A stretch of DNA of 64,000 nt from Streptomyces huiliensis. Its GTDB lineage: Bacteria; Actinomycetota; Actinomycetes; Streptomycetales; Streptomycetaceae. Location: contig NZ_JAIQLH010000051.1 of NCBI RefSeq assembly GCF_020037025.1, forward strand, positions 20,316 to 84,315, read 5' to 3'. Position numbers and translations under genes: made by a program. Every line of letters starts with the position of its first letter. Position 1 is the first letter of the stretch. Shown here one piece after another: positions 34,663-42,717 of this stretch. The notes under the pieces were generated by a model, which saw only the letters and a program-made list of their open reading frames with translations, was not told where the DNA came from and ran no database searches.

Positions 34663-35535
34663 ATGCACATCGCCTGGATAGGTCTAGGAATCATGGGCTC
34701 CCCCATGGCCCACAACCTCCTCAAGGCCAACTACCCCCTCACCGCCCACACCCTCGAACAACACAAACTCGACCACCTCGCCGCCCACGGCGGTATCCCC
34801 GCCCCCTCCATAGCGGAAGCCGTCCGCGACGCCGACGTCATCATCACCATGCTCCCGGCGGACACCGAGGTGACGAAGGTCGCGCTCGGCAGGGACGGCA
34901 TCCTCGAACACGCCCGCCCAGACGCCCTGTTCATCGACATGTCGACGGTGACACCGAGCACAGCCGTCACCCTGGCCAGGGAAGGCGCCGAACGCGCCCT
35001 CCGCGTCCTGGACGCCCCCGTCTCGGGCGGCGAGGCGGGCGCCGTCGAAGGCACGCTGTCGATCATGGTGGGCGGGGAGCGGGCGGACTTCGAGGCGGCC
35101 CGGCCGCTGTTCGAGGTCCTCGGGTCGACGGCCGCGCTGTGCGGGCCGCACGGCGCCGGCCAGACCGTCAAGGCGGCGAACCAGCTGATCGTCGCGGCGA
35201 CCTTACAAGCGTGCGCCGAGGCCGTCGTGTTCCTGGAGCGCTCCGGCGTGGAGCCGGCCACCGCGCTGGACGTGCTGAACGGCGGGCTCGCCGGCTCGGC
35301 CGTGCTCGACCGGAAGAAGCACGCCTTCCTCACCCGCGACTTCACTCCGGGCTTCCGGATCGACCTGCACCACAAGGACATGGGCATCGTCACGGCCGCC
35401 GCCCGCGAGGCCGGCGTCGCCCTCCCGCTCTGCGGGCTGGTGGCGCAACTGGTCGCGGCGGTCCGGGCGCAGGGCGACGGCGGGCTCGACCACGCGGCCC
35501 TGCTGCGCGGCGTGGAGAGGATGTCGGCCGCATGA
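34663..35535 (+). CDS. glxR: 2-hydroxy-3-oxopropionate (tartronate semialdehyde) reductase
   Basis: A 290-residue NAD(P)-dependent beta-hydroxyacid dehydrogenase that reduces tartronate semialdehyde to glycerate. It has the dinucleotide loop GLGIMGSPMAHNL, the substrate motif DAPVSGGEAGA, the catalytic lysine in GAGQTVKAANQLIVAA and the C-terminal HKDMGIV region. ATG 34663 has GAGAGGAA upstream. Its stop overlaps the start of gcl in ATGA. Leucine 181 is encoded by TTA (35203-35205), so full expression should need the bldA tRNA, an unusual trait for a catabolic gene. Confidence 0.94.
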   Translation: MHIAWIGLGIMGSPMAHNLLKANYPLTAHTLEQHKLDHLAAHGGIPAPSIAEAVRDADVIITMLPADTEVTKVALGRDGILEHARPDALFIDMSTVTPSTAVTLAREGAERALRVLDAPVSGGEAGAVEGTLSIMVGGERADFEAARPLFEVLGSTAALCGPHGAGQTVKAANQLIVAATLQACAEAVVFLERSGVEPATALDVLNGGLAGSAVLDRKKHAFLTRDFTPGFRIDLHHKDMGIVTAAAREAGVALPLCGLVAQLVAAVRAQGDGGLDHAALLRGVERMSAA

Positions 35536-37292
35536 GCGGGATGAGCGGAATCAGCGTGCCCCGGATCCCCGCCATGCGCGCGGTGGTCCACATCCTCAAG
35601 GACGAGGGCGTCGACACCGTCTTCGGCTGCCCCGGCGCCGCCATCCTCCCCCTCTACCAGGCGCTTGAGGCGGACGGCCGCATCGAGCACCTCATAGTCC
35701 GGCACGAGGAGGCCGCGGCGCACATGGCCGACGGCTGGGCCCGGACCAACGGACGGGTGGGTGTGGCCCTGGCGACCTCGGGCCCGGGCGCCACCAACCT
35801 GGTCACCGGCCTCTACACGGCGTACGCGGACTCGGTCCCGATGGTCTGCGTCACCGGCCAGGCGGTCTCCGGCAAGCTGCACCAGGAGGCGTTCCAGGCG
35901 GTGGACATCGTGGGCGTGGCCCGGCCGGTCACCAAGTGGGCCGTGCAGGTCAAGGAGGCGGCACAGCTGCCGTGGGTGTTCCGCGAGGCGTTCCGCACGG
36001 CCCGGGAGGGCCGGCCGGGTCCGGTGCTGGTGGACATCCCGCTGGACGTGGCCAGGCACGAGATCGCGTACGCGCCCGGAACCGACGCCCCGCTGCCCGT
36101 CCGGCCGTGCCTGCCGCACGGGCCGTCCGTCGAGGCCGCCCTCGACCTGCTGCTCGCCGCGGAACGGCCGCTCGTGCTGGCCGGCGGCGGGGTCGTCACG
36201 GCCGGGGCGGCGGCGGAACTCCGGGCGCTGGTCGAGGAGCTGCGGCTGCCGTTCCAGGTGACGCTGATGGGCAAGGGTGTCATCGAGGACGACCACGAGC
36301 TCAACATGGGCACCACCGGCATCCAGACGTCCCAGCGGTACGCCAACGCCTCGTTTCTGGAGGCCGACTTCGTGCTCGCGGTCGGCGCCCGCTTCGGCGA
36401 CCGGCACACCGGCGCCGACCTCTCCGTCTACCGGGGGACGCGGACGTTCGTGCAGGTGGACGTCGAGCCCACCCAGCTGGGCCGGGTGGTCGCGCCGGAG
36501 CTGGGCATCGTCTCCGACGCCCGGGCCTTCCTCGCCGCTCTCCTCGCCGCCGCCAGGGCCCGCGCCGCCAGGAGCGGACCCGTCCGACCGCGGATCGGCC
36601 CCTGGCGGGACCGGTGCGCCGAACTGAAGCGGACCCTCGTCCGCCGCGAGGACTTCGACTCCGTCCCCGTCAAGGCGCCCCGGGTCTACAAGGAGATCAA
36701 CGAGGTCTTCGGCGCGGACACGTACTTCGTCACCGCCATCGGCCTGTACCAGATCTGGGGCGGGCAGCATCAGAAGGCCCACCGGCCCCGCCACTACCAG
36801 GTGTGCGGCCAGGCCGGGCCGCTGGGATGGGAGGTGCCGGCCGCGATCGGTGTGAAGAAGGCGCTGGAGGGCATGGGCCGGGGCGCGACGGAAGTGGTGG
36901 GCGTCGTGGGGGACTACGGGTTCCAGTACACGGTCGAGGAACTGGCGGTGGCCGCGCAGTATGCCGTTCCCTTCGTACTCATCATGCTCAACAACGAGTA
37001 CCTGGGCCTCATCCGACAGGCGTCCCTCCCCTACGCCATGAACTACCAGGTCGATATCCATTACGACGAGACGGGCACCGACAACGTCAAGATCATGGAG
37101 GCGTACGGCTGTTCAGGACGGCGGGTCGTCCGGCCCGGCGACATCCGCCCGGCGATCGAGTGGGCGCGGGAGAAAGCCGTCGCCACCTCGCGTCCCGTCC
37201 TGGTCGAGATCATGATCGAGCGGGAGGCCAACACCCCGCACGGCACCGACATCGACGCCGTCCGCGAGTACGAGCCACTGCCCGCCCCCTAA
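35532..37292 (+). CDS. gcl: glyoxylate carboligase (ThDP-dependent)
   Basis: A 586-residue thiamine-diphosphate enzyme that should join two glyoxylates to tartronate semialdehyde and CO2. It has Gcl-like late motifs: CGQAGPLGW, GDYGFQYTVEELAV (ThDP/Mg site) and NNEYLGLIRQ, plus MGTTGIQTSQRYANA. ATGA coupling to glxR and proximity to hyi support the role. Glu59 (RHEEAAAHMADG) stands where E. coli Gcl has Val51, the place of the ThDP-activating Glu in most relatives. The nearby TSGPGATN loop is also acetolactate-synthase-like. It may therefore be a distinct Gcl clade or have a different keto-acid preference. No acetolactate small subunit gene is present. Confidence 0.85.
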   Translation: MSGMSGISVPRIPAMRAVVHILKDEGVDTVFGCPGAAILPLYQALEADGRIEHLIVRHEEAAAHMADGWARTNGRVGVALATSGPGATNLVTGLYTAYADSVPMVCVTGQAVSGKLHQEAFQAVDIVGVARPVTKWAVQVKEAAQLPWVFREAFRTAREGRPGPVLVDIPLDVARHEIAYAPGTDAPLPVRPCLPHGPSVEAALDLLLAAERPLVLAGGGVVTAGAAAELRALVEELRLPFQVTLMGKGVIEDDHELNMGTTGIQTSQRYANASFLEADFVLAVGARFGDRHTGADLSVYRGTRTFVQVDVEPTQLGRVVAPELGIVSDARAFLAALLAAARARAARSGPVRPRIGPWRDRCAELKRTLVRREDFDSVPVKAPRVYKEINEVFGADTYFVTAIGLYQIWGGQHQKAHRPRHYQVCGQAGPLGWEVPAAIGVKKALEGMGRGATEVVGVVGDYGFQYTVEELAVAAQYAVPFVLIMLNNEYLGLIRQASLPYAMNYQVDIHYDETGTDNVKIMEAYGCSGRRVVRPGDIRPAIEWAREKAVATSRPVLVEIMIEREANTPHGTDIDAVREYEPLPAP

Positions 37293-37477
37293 ACCCCCGG
37301 GCGGTGGCGTCCCATCCGTCGGGTCGCGCCGCGGCGCCGCCGTCCGGGTCCCTGCTTCGGCCATTCGCGCCCCTCCTGGCGTCCGGTTCGTGGACTATGG
37401 AGGGCCTGAGCCCTCCTCGGGCCTCAGCCCTCTTCTCGTACTGCTCAGTCCTACGGACCTGTTCGCTGGAGCCGACC

Positions 37478-38308
37478 ATGGCCAAGAGCGTGCCGGTGCA
37501 CTGCCCGACGTGCGGCCGGGAGCACCCGTTCACTCCGCCCACCTATCCCTGCGCCTGCGGCGCTCCCCTCACCCTGCCCGTCTCCCCCGGCGCCGTTCCG
37601 CATCCCGTGGCGCACCGCACCTGGCGGAACGGCTGGGTGGCCGTCCGCTGCGCGGGCTGCGGGCGGCGGGGAGAGTGGCCCAGACCGGAGTTCGACTGCT
37701 CGTGCGGGGCCGTGGTCCAACTGTCCGTGGAGTCCGGGGGGACGGGAGAGCCTGGGGGAACCGGAGAGTCCAGGGGGACCGGAGCGTCCGGGGGAACCGG
37801 AGCGTCCGGGGAACCCGACCGGCCCGCGAGGTCCGCCGCGTCGGCCGCGTCGGCCGCCGGGGACGCCGGCACCCGCACGGCCGGAGCCCGGCGCACGGCC
37901 CGGCCGGCCTTCCGGCCCGTCGCCATCCGCACCGAGCGCGACGCGGTCACCGCCGCCCAGCGCTATCTGCGCTGGCTCGGCTTCTCCCAGGTCCGGCGGC
38001 CGGACGGGCCGTCGGGGCTGCCGGGCCTGTCGGGGCCGGCGCGGACGCAGCTGGTCGACCTGCTGGCGGACGGCCTCGTCGTACGGGTGGATCCCACGAC
38101 CCTGCCCACGACCGCCCGGGACGTCGAGTGCCTCTGGCTGTACGCCCTGACCGGGGACGCGACCGGGCTCTGCTTCTCGCTCGCCGGCTACACGACCGAG
38201 GCCCGCTCGCGGGCGGACGACTGCCGCCTCCCGCTGTTCGTCATGGACCTCACGGGCGCGCCGCGCGCGCTCAACGACTGCGCGGAGGAGCTGGTCCGCC
38301 GGCGGTGA
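37478..38308 (+). CDS. zinc-ribbon protein with restriction-endonuclease-like C-domain
   Basis: A 276-residue protein. The N-terminus has two Cys4 ribbons (CPTCG...CACG and CAGCG...CSCG), followed by a linker of GGTGES/GGTGAS near-repeats about 60 residues long. The C-terminal part (about 150-275) has AAQRYLRWLGF, DLLADGLVVRVD, RDVECLWLYAL and LPLFVMDLTG, which resembles an Mrr-type restriction-endonuclease fold. The catalytic ExK pair is not evident, so it may bind but not cut DNA. ATG 37478 has GGAG. Function unknown. Confidence 0.72.
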   Translation: MAKSVPVHCPTCGREHPFTPPTYPCACGAPLTLPVSPGAVPHPVAHRTWRNGWVAVRCAGCGRRGEWPRPEFDCSCGAVVQLSVESGGTGEPGGTGESRGTGASGGTGASGEPDRPARSAASAASAAGDAGTRTAGARRTARPAFRPVAIRTERDAVTAAQRYLRWLGFSQVRRPDGPSGLPGLSGPARTQLVDLLADGLVVRVDPTTLPTTARDVECLWLYALTGDATGLCFSLAGYTTEARSRADDCRLPLFVMDLTGAPRALNDCAEELVRRR

Positions 38309-38600
38309 AGCGGTGAACCCCCGGCGCCCGGCTGACGGCGGGCGGCTGCGGCGGGCGGCTGGCGGCGGGCGGGACCGCGGGATCAGCCCCGTCCCGGGCC
38401 GGCTCGCGCAGGGCGATGACGTGGTTGACCGTCTCGACGGCCTCCTGCTTCCACGCCTCCAGGGCCTCCTTCCCCGAACTCACCACGTCGTCGAAGAAAC
38501 CGGCGCCGGTGGTGGCGGACGGCGCGGTGCCGCGCCCGGAGTTCGAGAGCACGCCCAGGAACGCGGCGGCTCGGAGGGTCATTACGGCGACGTCGCGCAT
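38271..38600 (-). CDS. small hypothetical protein (109 aa)
   Basis: ATG 38600 has GAGG seven bases upstream. The first half (TLRAAAFLGVLSNS, then GFFDDVVSSGKEALEAWKQ) is plausible protein with a short hydrophobic stretch and a helix. The second half is low-complexity Pro/Ala and overlaps the end of the convergent zinc-ribbon gene by 38 bp. Family unknown; the C-terminal part could be read-through after loss of a stop. Confidence 0.5.
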   Translation of the reverse strand: MRDVAVMTLRAAAFLGVLSNSGRGTAPSATTGAGFFDDVVSSGKEALEAWKQEAVETVNHVIALREPARDGADPAVPPAASRPPQPPAVSRAPGVHRFTAGGPAPPRSR

Positions 38601-38729
38601 GAAGTACCTCTAATCCGCTCATCGGCTGAGACACATCACGACTGCCCCGGCGGTACGGCGACATGCAGCGCGTCACCCGCACGAGGTCGTCAGAGAGGCA
38701 GTAAAACGTTTCCCCGGCTGTGAGTTCGG

Positions 38730-38772
38730 GGCCCCCGGGATCACGTCCCCGTGCGGAGCATCCCCGGGGGCC
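38730..38772. terminator. GC-rich hairpin
   Basis: 10-bp stem GGCCCCCGGG / CCCGGGGGCC with a 23-nt loop, about 100 bp downstream of the minus-strand LysR stop. Confidence 0.5.
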
Positions 38773-38873
38773 GCGGCCGGCAAAACGACCCACCACCCAG
38801 TTCACCCAACTGAGGGAAAACCAGGGCGAAAAGGAATGAGGCAAGGCGTGCGGGGCGAGGCGAGAGGAGGCGT

Positions 38874-39770
38874 TCAGCGCGCCCCGGCCGCCGCCGTTCC
38901 CCGCAGTTCCCGGACGAGTTCCCGGACCGCCGCGCTCCGCGCCGCCTCCGGTGTCGCCACCCAGCCGACGCTGCGCGTGGGCCGCCGCGGGCCCAGGTCC
39001 GTCACGGCCACCGACGGCGGGACGACGGCCAGCGACAGGGCCGGCATCACGGCCATGCCCAGCCCCTGGGCCACCATGGACAGCACGACGCTGTCGTCCT
39101 CCGCCTCGATCGTCGCCCGCGGGATCCAGTCCTGCCCGGCCCACCAGGCGCGGGTGTACGAACCGCAGTTCTCGGCCCAGTCGACGAGCGGCAGCGTCCG
39201 GGGCGCGGGGTGGCCCGCCGGGTGGACGAGGGAGTACGGCTCCGAGAGGAGCGGCGCCGAGAGCAGCCCCGGCGGGAGCGCCTGGGTGCCGTCGAGGGTG
39301 GCGATCCCGAGGTCGGCCCGGCCGTCCGCGACCTCGCCCGCCGTCCCGCGGCCGATCTCCCGGACGGTCCGTACCTCGGGGCTGAGCCCCGGGTGCCGGG
39401 CCGTGAGCCGGGCCAGCGCGGCGGGCAGCAGGTGGGCGGCGGCGCTGCGGAAGGCGGAGATCCGCAGCGGGCCGGTGAGCCCCTCGGGCCCCGCGCCCCG
39501 GGTCTCCGCGCCCATCGTCTCCAGCAGCCGCAGGATGCGGCGGGCCCGCGCGACGGCCCGGGCGCCGGCCTCCGTCGGCCGGGCACCGTGCCGCCCGCGG
39601 TCGAACAGCACCGCGCCGAGCCGCCGTTCACAGGTCCGCACGGCGTGCGAGACGGCGGACTGGGACAGGCCGAGCCGGGCCCCGGCGGCGGTGAAGGTGC
39701 CCGCCTCGTCCACGGCGACCAGCACGCGGAGCTCCGGGAGGGTGGGTTCGTGCTGCTCGTTCCGCGCCAT
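38874..39770 (-). CDS. LysR-family transcriptional regulator with repeat-extended N-terminus
   Basis: A 298-residue LysR protein from ATG 39770 (MARNEQHEPTLPELRVLV). The helix-turn-helix (FTAAGARLGLSQSAVSHAV) occupies residues about 20-40 and the effector-binding domain follows. The frame stays open upstream through twelve 9-bp repeats, with in-frame ATG codons that would add MAGTAG/MAGTTG units up to 39878. I chose the ATG nearest the family start. It is divergent from an oxidoreductase and very likely controls it through the palindrome at 39893-39913. Confidence 0.88.
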   Translation of the reverse strand: MARNEQHEPTLPELRVLVAVDEAGTFTAAGARLGLSQSAVSHAVRTCERRLGAVLFDRGRHGARPTEAGARAVARARRILRLLETMGAETRGAGPEGLTGPLRISAFRSAAAHLLPAALARLTARHPGLSPEVRTVREIGRGTAGEVADGRADLGIATLDGTQALPPGLLSAPLLSEPYSLVHPAGHPAPRTLPLVDWAENCGSYTRAWWAGQDWIPRATIEAEDDSVVLSMVAQGLGMAVMPALSLAVVPPSVAVTDLGPRRPTRSVGWVATPEAARSAAVRELVRELRGTAAAGAR

Positions 39771-39878
39771 TCCCGTCGTCCCCGCCATTCCCGTCGTCCC
39801 CGCCATCCCCGCTGTCCCCGTCGTCCCCGCTGTCCCCGCCATCCCTGCTGTCCCCGCCATCCCCGCTGTCCCCGCCAT
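39771..39878. repeat. 9-bp tandem repeat, twelve copies
   Basis: Twelve 9-bp units of CCCCGCCAT, CCCCGCTGT or CCCCGTCGT type directly abut the LysR start. On the minus strand they encode MAG, TAG and TTG triplets in frame with the gene, giving six extra possible ATG starts. Confidence 0.92.
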
Positions 39879-39892
39879 CCCTGGAATCTACG

Positions 39893-39927
39893 TCCATGAA
39901 CGGCATTCATGGAAGCCGCTCTTCCAT
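39893..39927. promoter_or_regulatory. overlapping palindromes between LysR and oxidoreductase genes
   Basis: Perfect 8-5-8 palindrome TCCATGAA-cggca-TTCATGGA (39893-39913) overlaps a second one, ATGGAA-N7-TTCCAT (39909-39927). Neighbouring sites of this kind match the recognition and activation sites of LysR regulators. Confidence 0.6.
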
Positions 39928-39976
39928 CGATCCCGAGGGCTGGGACGCCACCGCCCCCGCCGCCTACGTTTCCCCC

Positions 39977-40978
39977 ATGACCAGCACCTTCCGCTCCGTC
40001 CACCAGGTGGCCCGCCCGCAGGGCGCCCCCACCGCCGCCCACTTCGCCTTCGTCGAGGAGCCGCTGCCCGCGGTGCGCCCCGGCACCGCGCTGGTGGAGA
40101 ACGTCCTGCTGTCCGTCGACCCGTACATGCGCGAGGCCATGGACGCGGACTGGGAGCTGAACGCCCCGCTGGAGGGCCGGTCGATCGGCCGCGTCGTGGA
40201 GTCCCGCGATCCCGCCCTGGCCGTCGGCGACCTGGTCTTCCACCGGAAGGGCTGGCGCACCCACGCCCTGGTCTCGGCGGCGGAGGGCGCCCGGGTGCTG
40301 CCGCGCCACGACGGCGTACCCCTGAGCACCTGGCTCGGGCTGCTCGGCGGGACGGGGCTCAGCGCGTACGTCGGCCTCGTCCGGATCGCCGGGGTCCGGC
40401 CCGGGGACACCGTCTTCGTCTCGGCCGCCGCGGGCGGCGTGGGCAGCACGGCCGGGCAGCTGGCCCGGCTGCTGGGCGCGGGCCGGGTGATCGGCAGCGC
40501 AGGGTCGGCGGCCAAGGTCGCGCACCTCGTGGACGACCTCGGGTTCGACGCCGCCTTCGACTACCACGACGGGCCGGTGGCCGAGCAGTTGGCGAAGGCG
40601 GCGCCGGACGGCATCGACGTCTACCTGGACAACGTCGGCGGCGACCACCTGGAGGCGGCCATCGCCTCGATGCGCCCGCACGGGCGGATCGCCTGGTGCG
40701 GGGCGGTGGCCCAGTACAACAGCGCCGAGCCGCCGCCGGCGCCGCGCAACCTCTACGACGTCGTCGAGAAGAGCATCCGCCTGGAGGGCTTCCTGGTGCG
40801 GGAGCACGGGGACGCGCAGGCGGAGTGGGAGGACTTCCTCGTTCCGCACCTCCAGGCGGGGCGGGTGGTGCGGGACGAGACGGTGGTGGAGGGGTTCGAC
40901 GGGGTGGTGGAGGCGTTCCTGGGCATGCTGGCGGGACGGAACACGGGCAAGATGCTCGTTCGGACGGCTGCGGCGTAG
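39977..40978 (+). CDS. NADP-dependent medium-chain oxidoreductase
   Basis: A 333-residue zinc-free MDR enzyme of the prostaglandin reductase/CurA type, reducing alpha,beta-unsaturated carbonyls with NADPH. It has VDPYMREAMD, LGLLGGTGLSAYVGL and the cofactor loop VSAAAGGVGSTAGQLARLLG, then DVYLDNVGGDHLEAAI and GRIAWCGAVAQYN. The start is ATG 39977; TACGTT (39965-39970) ends six bases before it, so the mRNA may be leaderless. An upstream in-frame ATG at 39896 lies inside the operator and is unlikely. It is controlled by the divergent LysR, by inference. Confidence 0.92.
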   Translation: MTSTFRSVHQVARPQGAPTAAHFAFVEEPLPAVRPGTALVENVLLSVDPYMREAMDADWELNAPLEGRSIGRVVESRDPALAVGDLVFHRKGWRTHALVSAAEGARVLPRHDGVPLSTWLGLLGGTGLSAYVGLVRIAGVRPGDTVFVSAAAGGVGSTAGQLARLLGAGRVIGSAGSAAKVAHLVDDLGFDAAFDYHDGPVAEQLAKAAPDGIDVYLDNVGGDHLEAAIASMRPHGRIAWCGAVAQYNSAEPPPAPRNLYDVVEKSIRLEGFLVREHGDAQAEWEDFLVPHLQAGRVVRDETVVEGFDGVVEAFLGMLAGRNTGKMLVRTAAA

Positions 40979-41016
40979 GGGTGCCCCGGTCCCTCCCCTA
41001 GAGGGGGCACCCCCAT

Positions 41017-42717
41017 TCACCGCTTCCCGGGGAGGACCCCGGACCTCCTGAAACCGCGCTCCGCGCGGTTGTCCTCAAACGCCGGACGGGCTGATTCGGC
41101 CCCCTCCAGCAGCGCCACGGCCTCCTCCCGCAGCTCCACCTTCCGTACCTTCCCGCTCACCGTCATCGGGAACGTCTCCATGACCCGCAGGTAGCGCGGC
41201 ACCTTGTAGTGGGCCAGCCGGCCGCGGCAGTAGCGGGCCAGTTCCTCGCGGCTGAGGCCGCCCGCGTCGTCGTGGAGGATGACGCACGCCATGATCTCCT
41301 CGCCCATCTGATCATCCGGGACCCCGATGACCTGGACGTCCGCGATCTTGGGATGGGTGTGCAGGAACTCCTCGATCTCCCGCGGGTAGACGTTCTCCCC
41401 GCCCCTGATGATCATGTCCTTGCTGCGGCCGACGATCCGGACGTAGCCCTCCTCGTCCATCACCGCGAGGTCGCCCGTGTGCATCCAGCGGTCGGCGTCG
41501 ATCGCCTCCGCGGTCCGCTCGGCGTCGTTCCAGTAGCCGAGCATCACCGAGTAGCCGCGGGTGCACAGCTCGCCGGGCTCGCCGCGGGGGACCGTGGCGC
41601 CGGACTCCGGGTCGACGATCTTCACCTCGACGTGCGGGAGCACCCGCCCGACCGTGCCCGTCCGGCGGTCCAGGTCGTCGTCGGGCCGGGTCTGGGTGGA
41701 GACCGGGGAGGTCTCGGTCATGCCGTAGCAGATGGTGACCTCCTCCATGTGCATCTCGGCGACGACGCGCTTCATCACCTCGGCGGGGCACGGCGAGCCC
41801 GCCATGATGCCGGTGCGCAGCGTGGAGAGGTCGTAGGTGGCGAAGTCCGGCAGGTCGAGCTCGGCGATGAACATCGTGGGGACGCCGTAGAGCGAGGTGC
41901 AGCGCTCGCGCTCGACGGCGTGGAGGGTGGCGGTGGGGTCGAAGGTGGGGGCGGGGATGACCACGCAGGCGCCGTGGGTGGTGGCCGCGAGGTTGCCCAT
42001 CACCATGCCGAAGCAGTGGTAGAAGGGGACCGGCAGGGCGATCCGGTCCTCCTCGGTGTAGCCGAGCGTCTCCCCCACGAAATAGCCGTTGTTGAGGATG
42101 TTGCGGTGGGAGAGGGTGGCGCCCTTGGCGAAGCCTGTGGTGCCGGAGGTGTACTGGATGTTGACGGGGTCCTCGGGGCTCAGCCCGGCCTCGCGTTCGG
42201 CGAGTCGCTCGCGGGGCGTCCCGGCGCCGAGCCGGACCAGGCCCGTCCACGTCGGGTCGTCCAGGTAGACGACGTCGCGCAGGGCGGGGCAGTCGCCGCG
42301 GACCTGCTCGACCATGCGCCGGTAGTCGCTGGTCTTGTAGGCGGTGGCCGAGACCAGCACCGAGACGCCGGACTGCCGCAGCACGTAGGAGAGTTCGTGC
42401 ACCCGGTAGGCCGGGTTGACGTTGACCATGATCGCGCCGATGCGGGCGGTCGCGTACTGGACGATCATCCACTCCGGGCAGTTGACGGACCAGATGCCGA
42501 CCCGGTCGCCCTGGGCCACCCCCTTGGCGAGCAGCCCCAGCGCGACCTCCTCCACGGCGCGCCCGAACTCGTCGTACGTCCATCGTCGTCCGCCCTGGAC
42601 GTCGACGAGCGCCTCGCGTTCACCGAAGAGGGCGACGGTACGGGTGAGACTGGCGCCGATGGTCTCTCGAAGCAGGGGGGTGTCGACGGGGCCGCCCGCG
42701 TACGAGGGTGTGCTCAC
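41017..42717 (-). CDS. acyl-CoA synthetase (AMP-forming) with repeat-derived C-terminus
   Basis: A 566-residue ligase that activates a carboxylic acid as AMP ester and then CoA thioester. It has the P-loop [24 protein letters not shown], the hinge region [21 protein letters not shown] and the catalytic Lys in [13 protein letters not shown]. The fold resembles medium/long-chain fatty acyl-CoA ligases. The last 25 or so residues ([16 protein letters not shown]) come from the common intergenic repeat at 41050-41094, so the original stop has been lost or replaced. The GTG start overlaps the upstream ligase stop in GTGA, making a two-ligase operon. Confidence 0.92.
   Translation of the reverse strand: MSTPSYAGGPVDTPLLRETIGASLTRTVALFGEREALVDVQGGRRWTYDEFGRAVEEVALGLLAKGVAQGDRVGIWSVNCPEWMIVQYATARIGAIMVNVNPAYRVHELSYVLRQSGVSVLVSATAYKTSDYRRMVEQVRGDCPALRDVVYLDDPTWTGLVRLGAGTPRERLAEREAGLSPEDPVNIQYTSGTTGFAKGATLSHRNILNNGYFVGETLGYTEEDRIALPVPFYHCFGMVMGNLAATTHGACVVIPAPTFDPTATLHAVERERCTSLYGVPTMFIAELDLPDFATYDLSTLRTGIMAGSPCPAEVMKRVVAEMHMEEVTICYGMTETSPVSTQTRPDDDLDRRTGTVGRVLPHVEVKIVDPESGATVPRGEPGELCTRGYSVMLGYWNDAERTAEAIDADRWMHTGDLAVMDEEGYVRIVGRSKDMIIRGGENVYPREIEEFLHTHPKIADVQVIGVPDDQMGEEIMACVILHDDAGGLSREELARYCRGRLAHYKVPRYLRVMETFPMTVSGKVRKVELREEAVALLEGAESARPAFEDNRAERGFRRSGVLPGKR
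41050..41094 (-). repeat. 45-bp repeat core, inverted copy inside the ligase 3' end
   Basis: Exact inverted copy of 34521-34565 (starting GAAACCGCGCTCC here). It lies inside the coding end of the acyl-CoA synthetase gene. This is a sequence widely scattered between Streptomyces genes. Confidence 0.85.

Noticed and set aside
35532..37292. Acetolactate synthase large subunit
   Set aside because: Late motifs resemble Gcl, no small subunit gene follows, and the genes around it are hyi and glxR; kept as a caveat because of Glu59.
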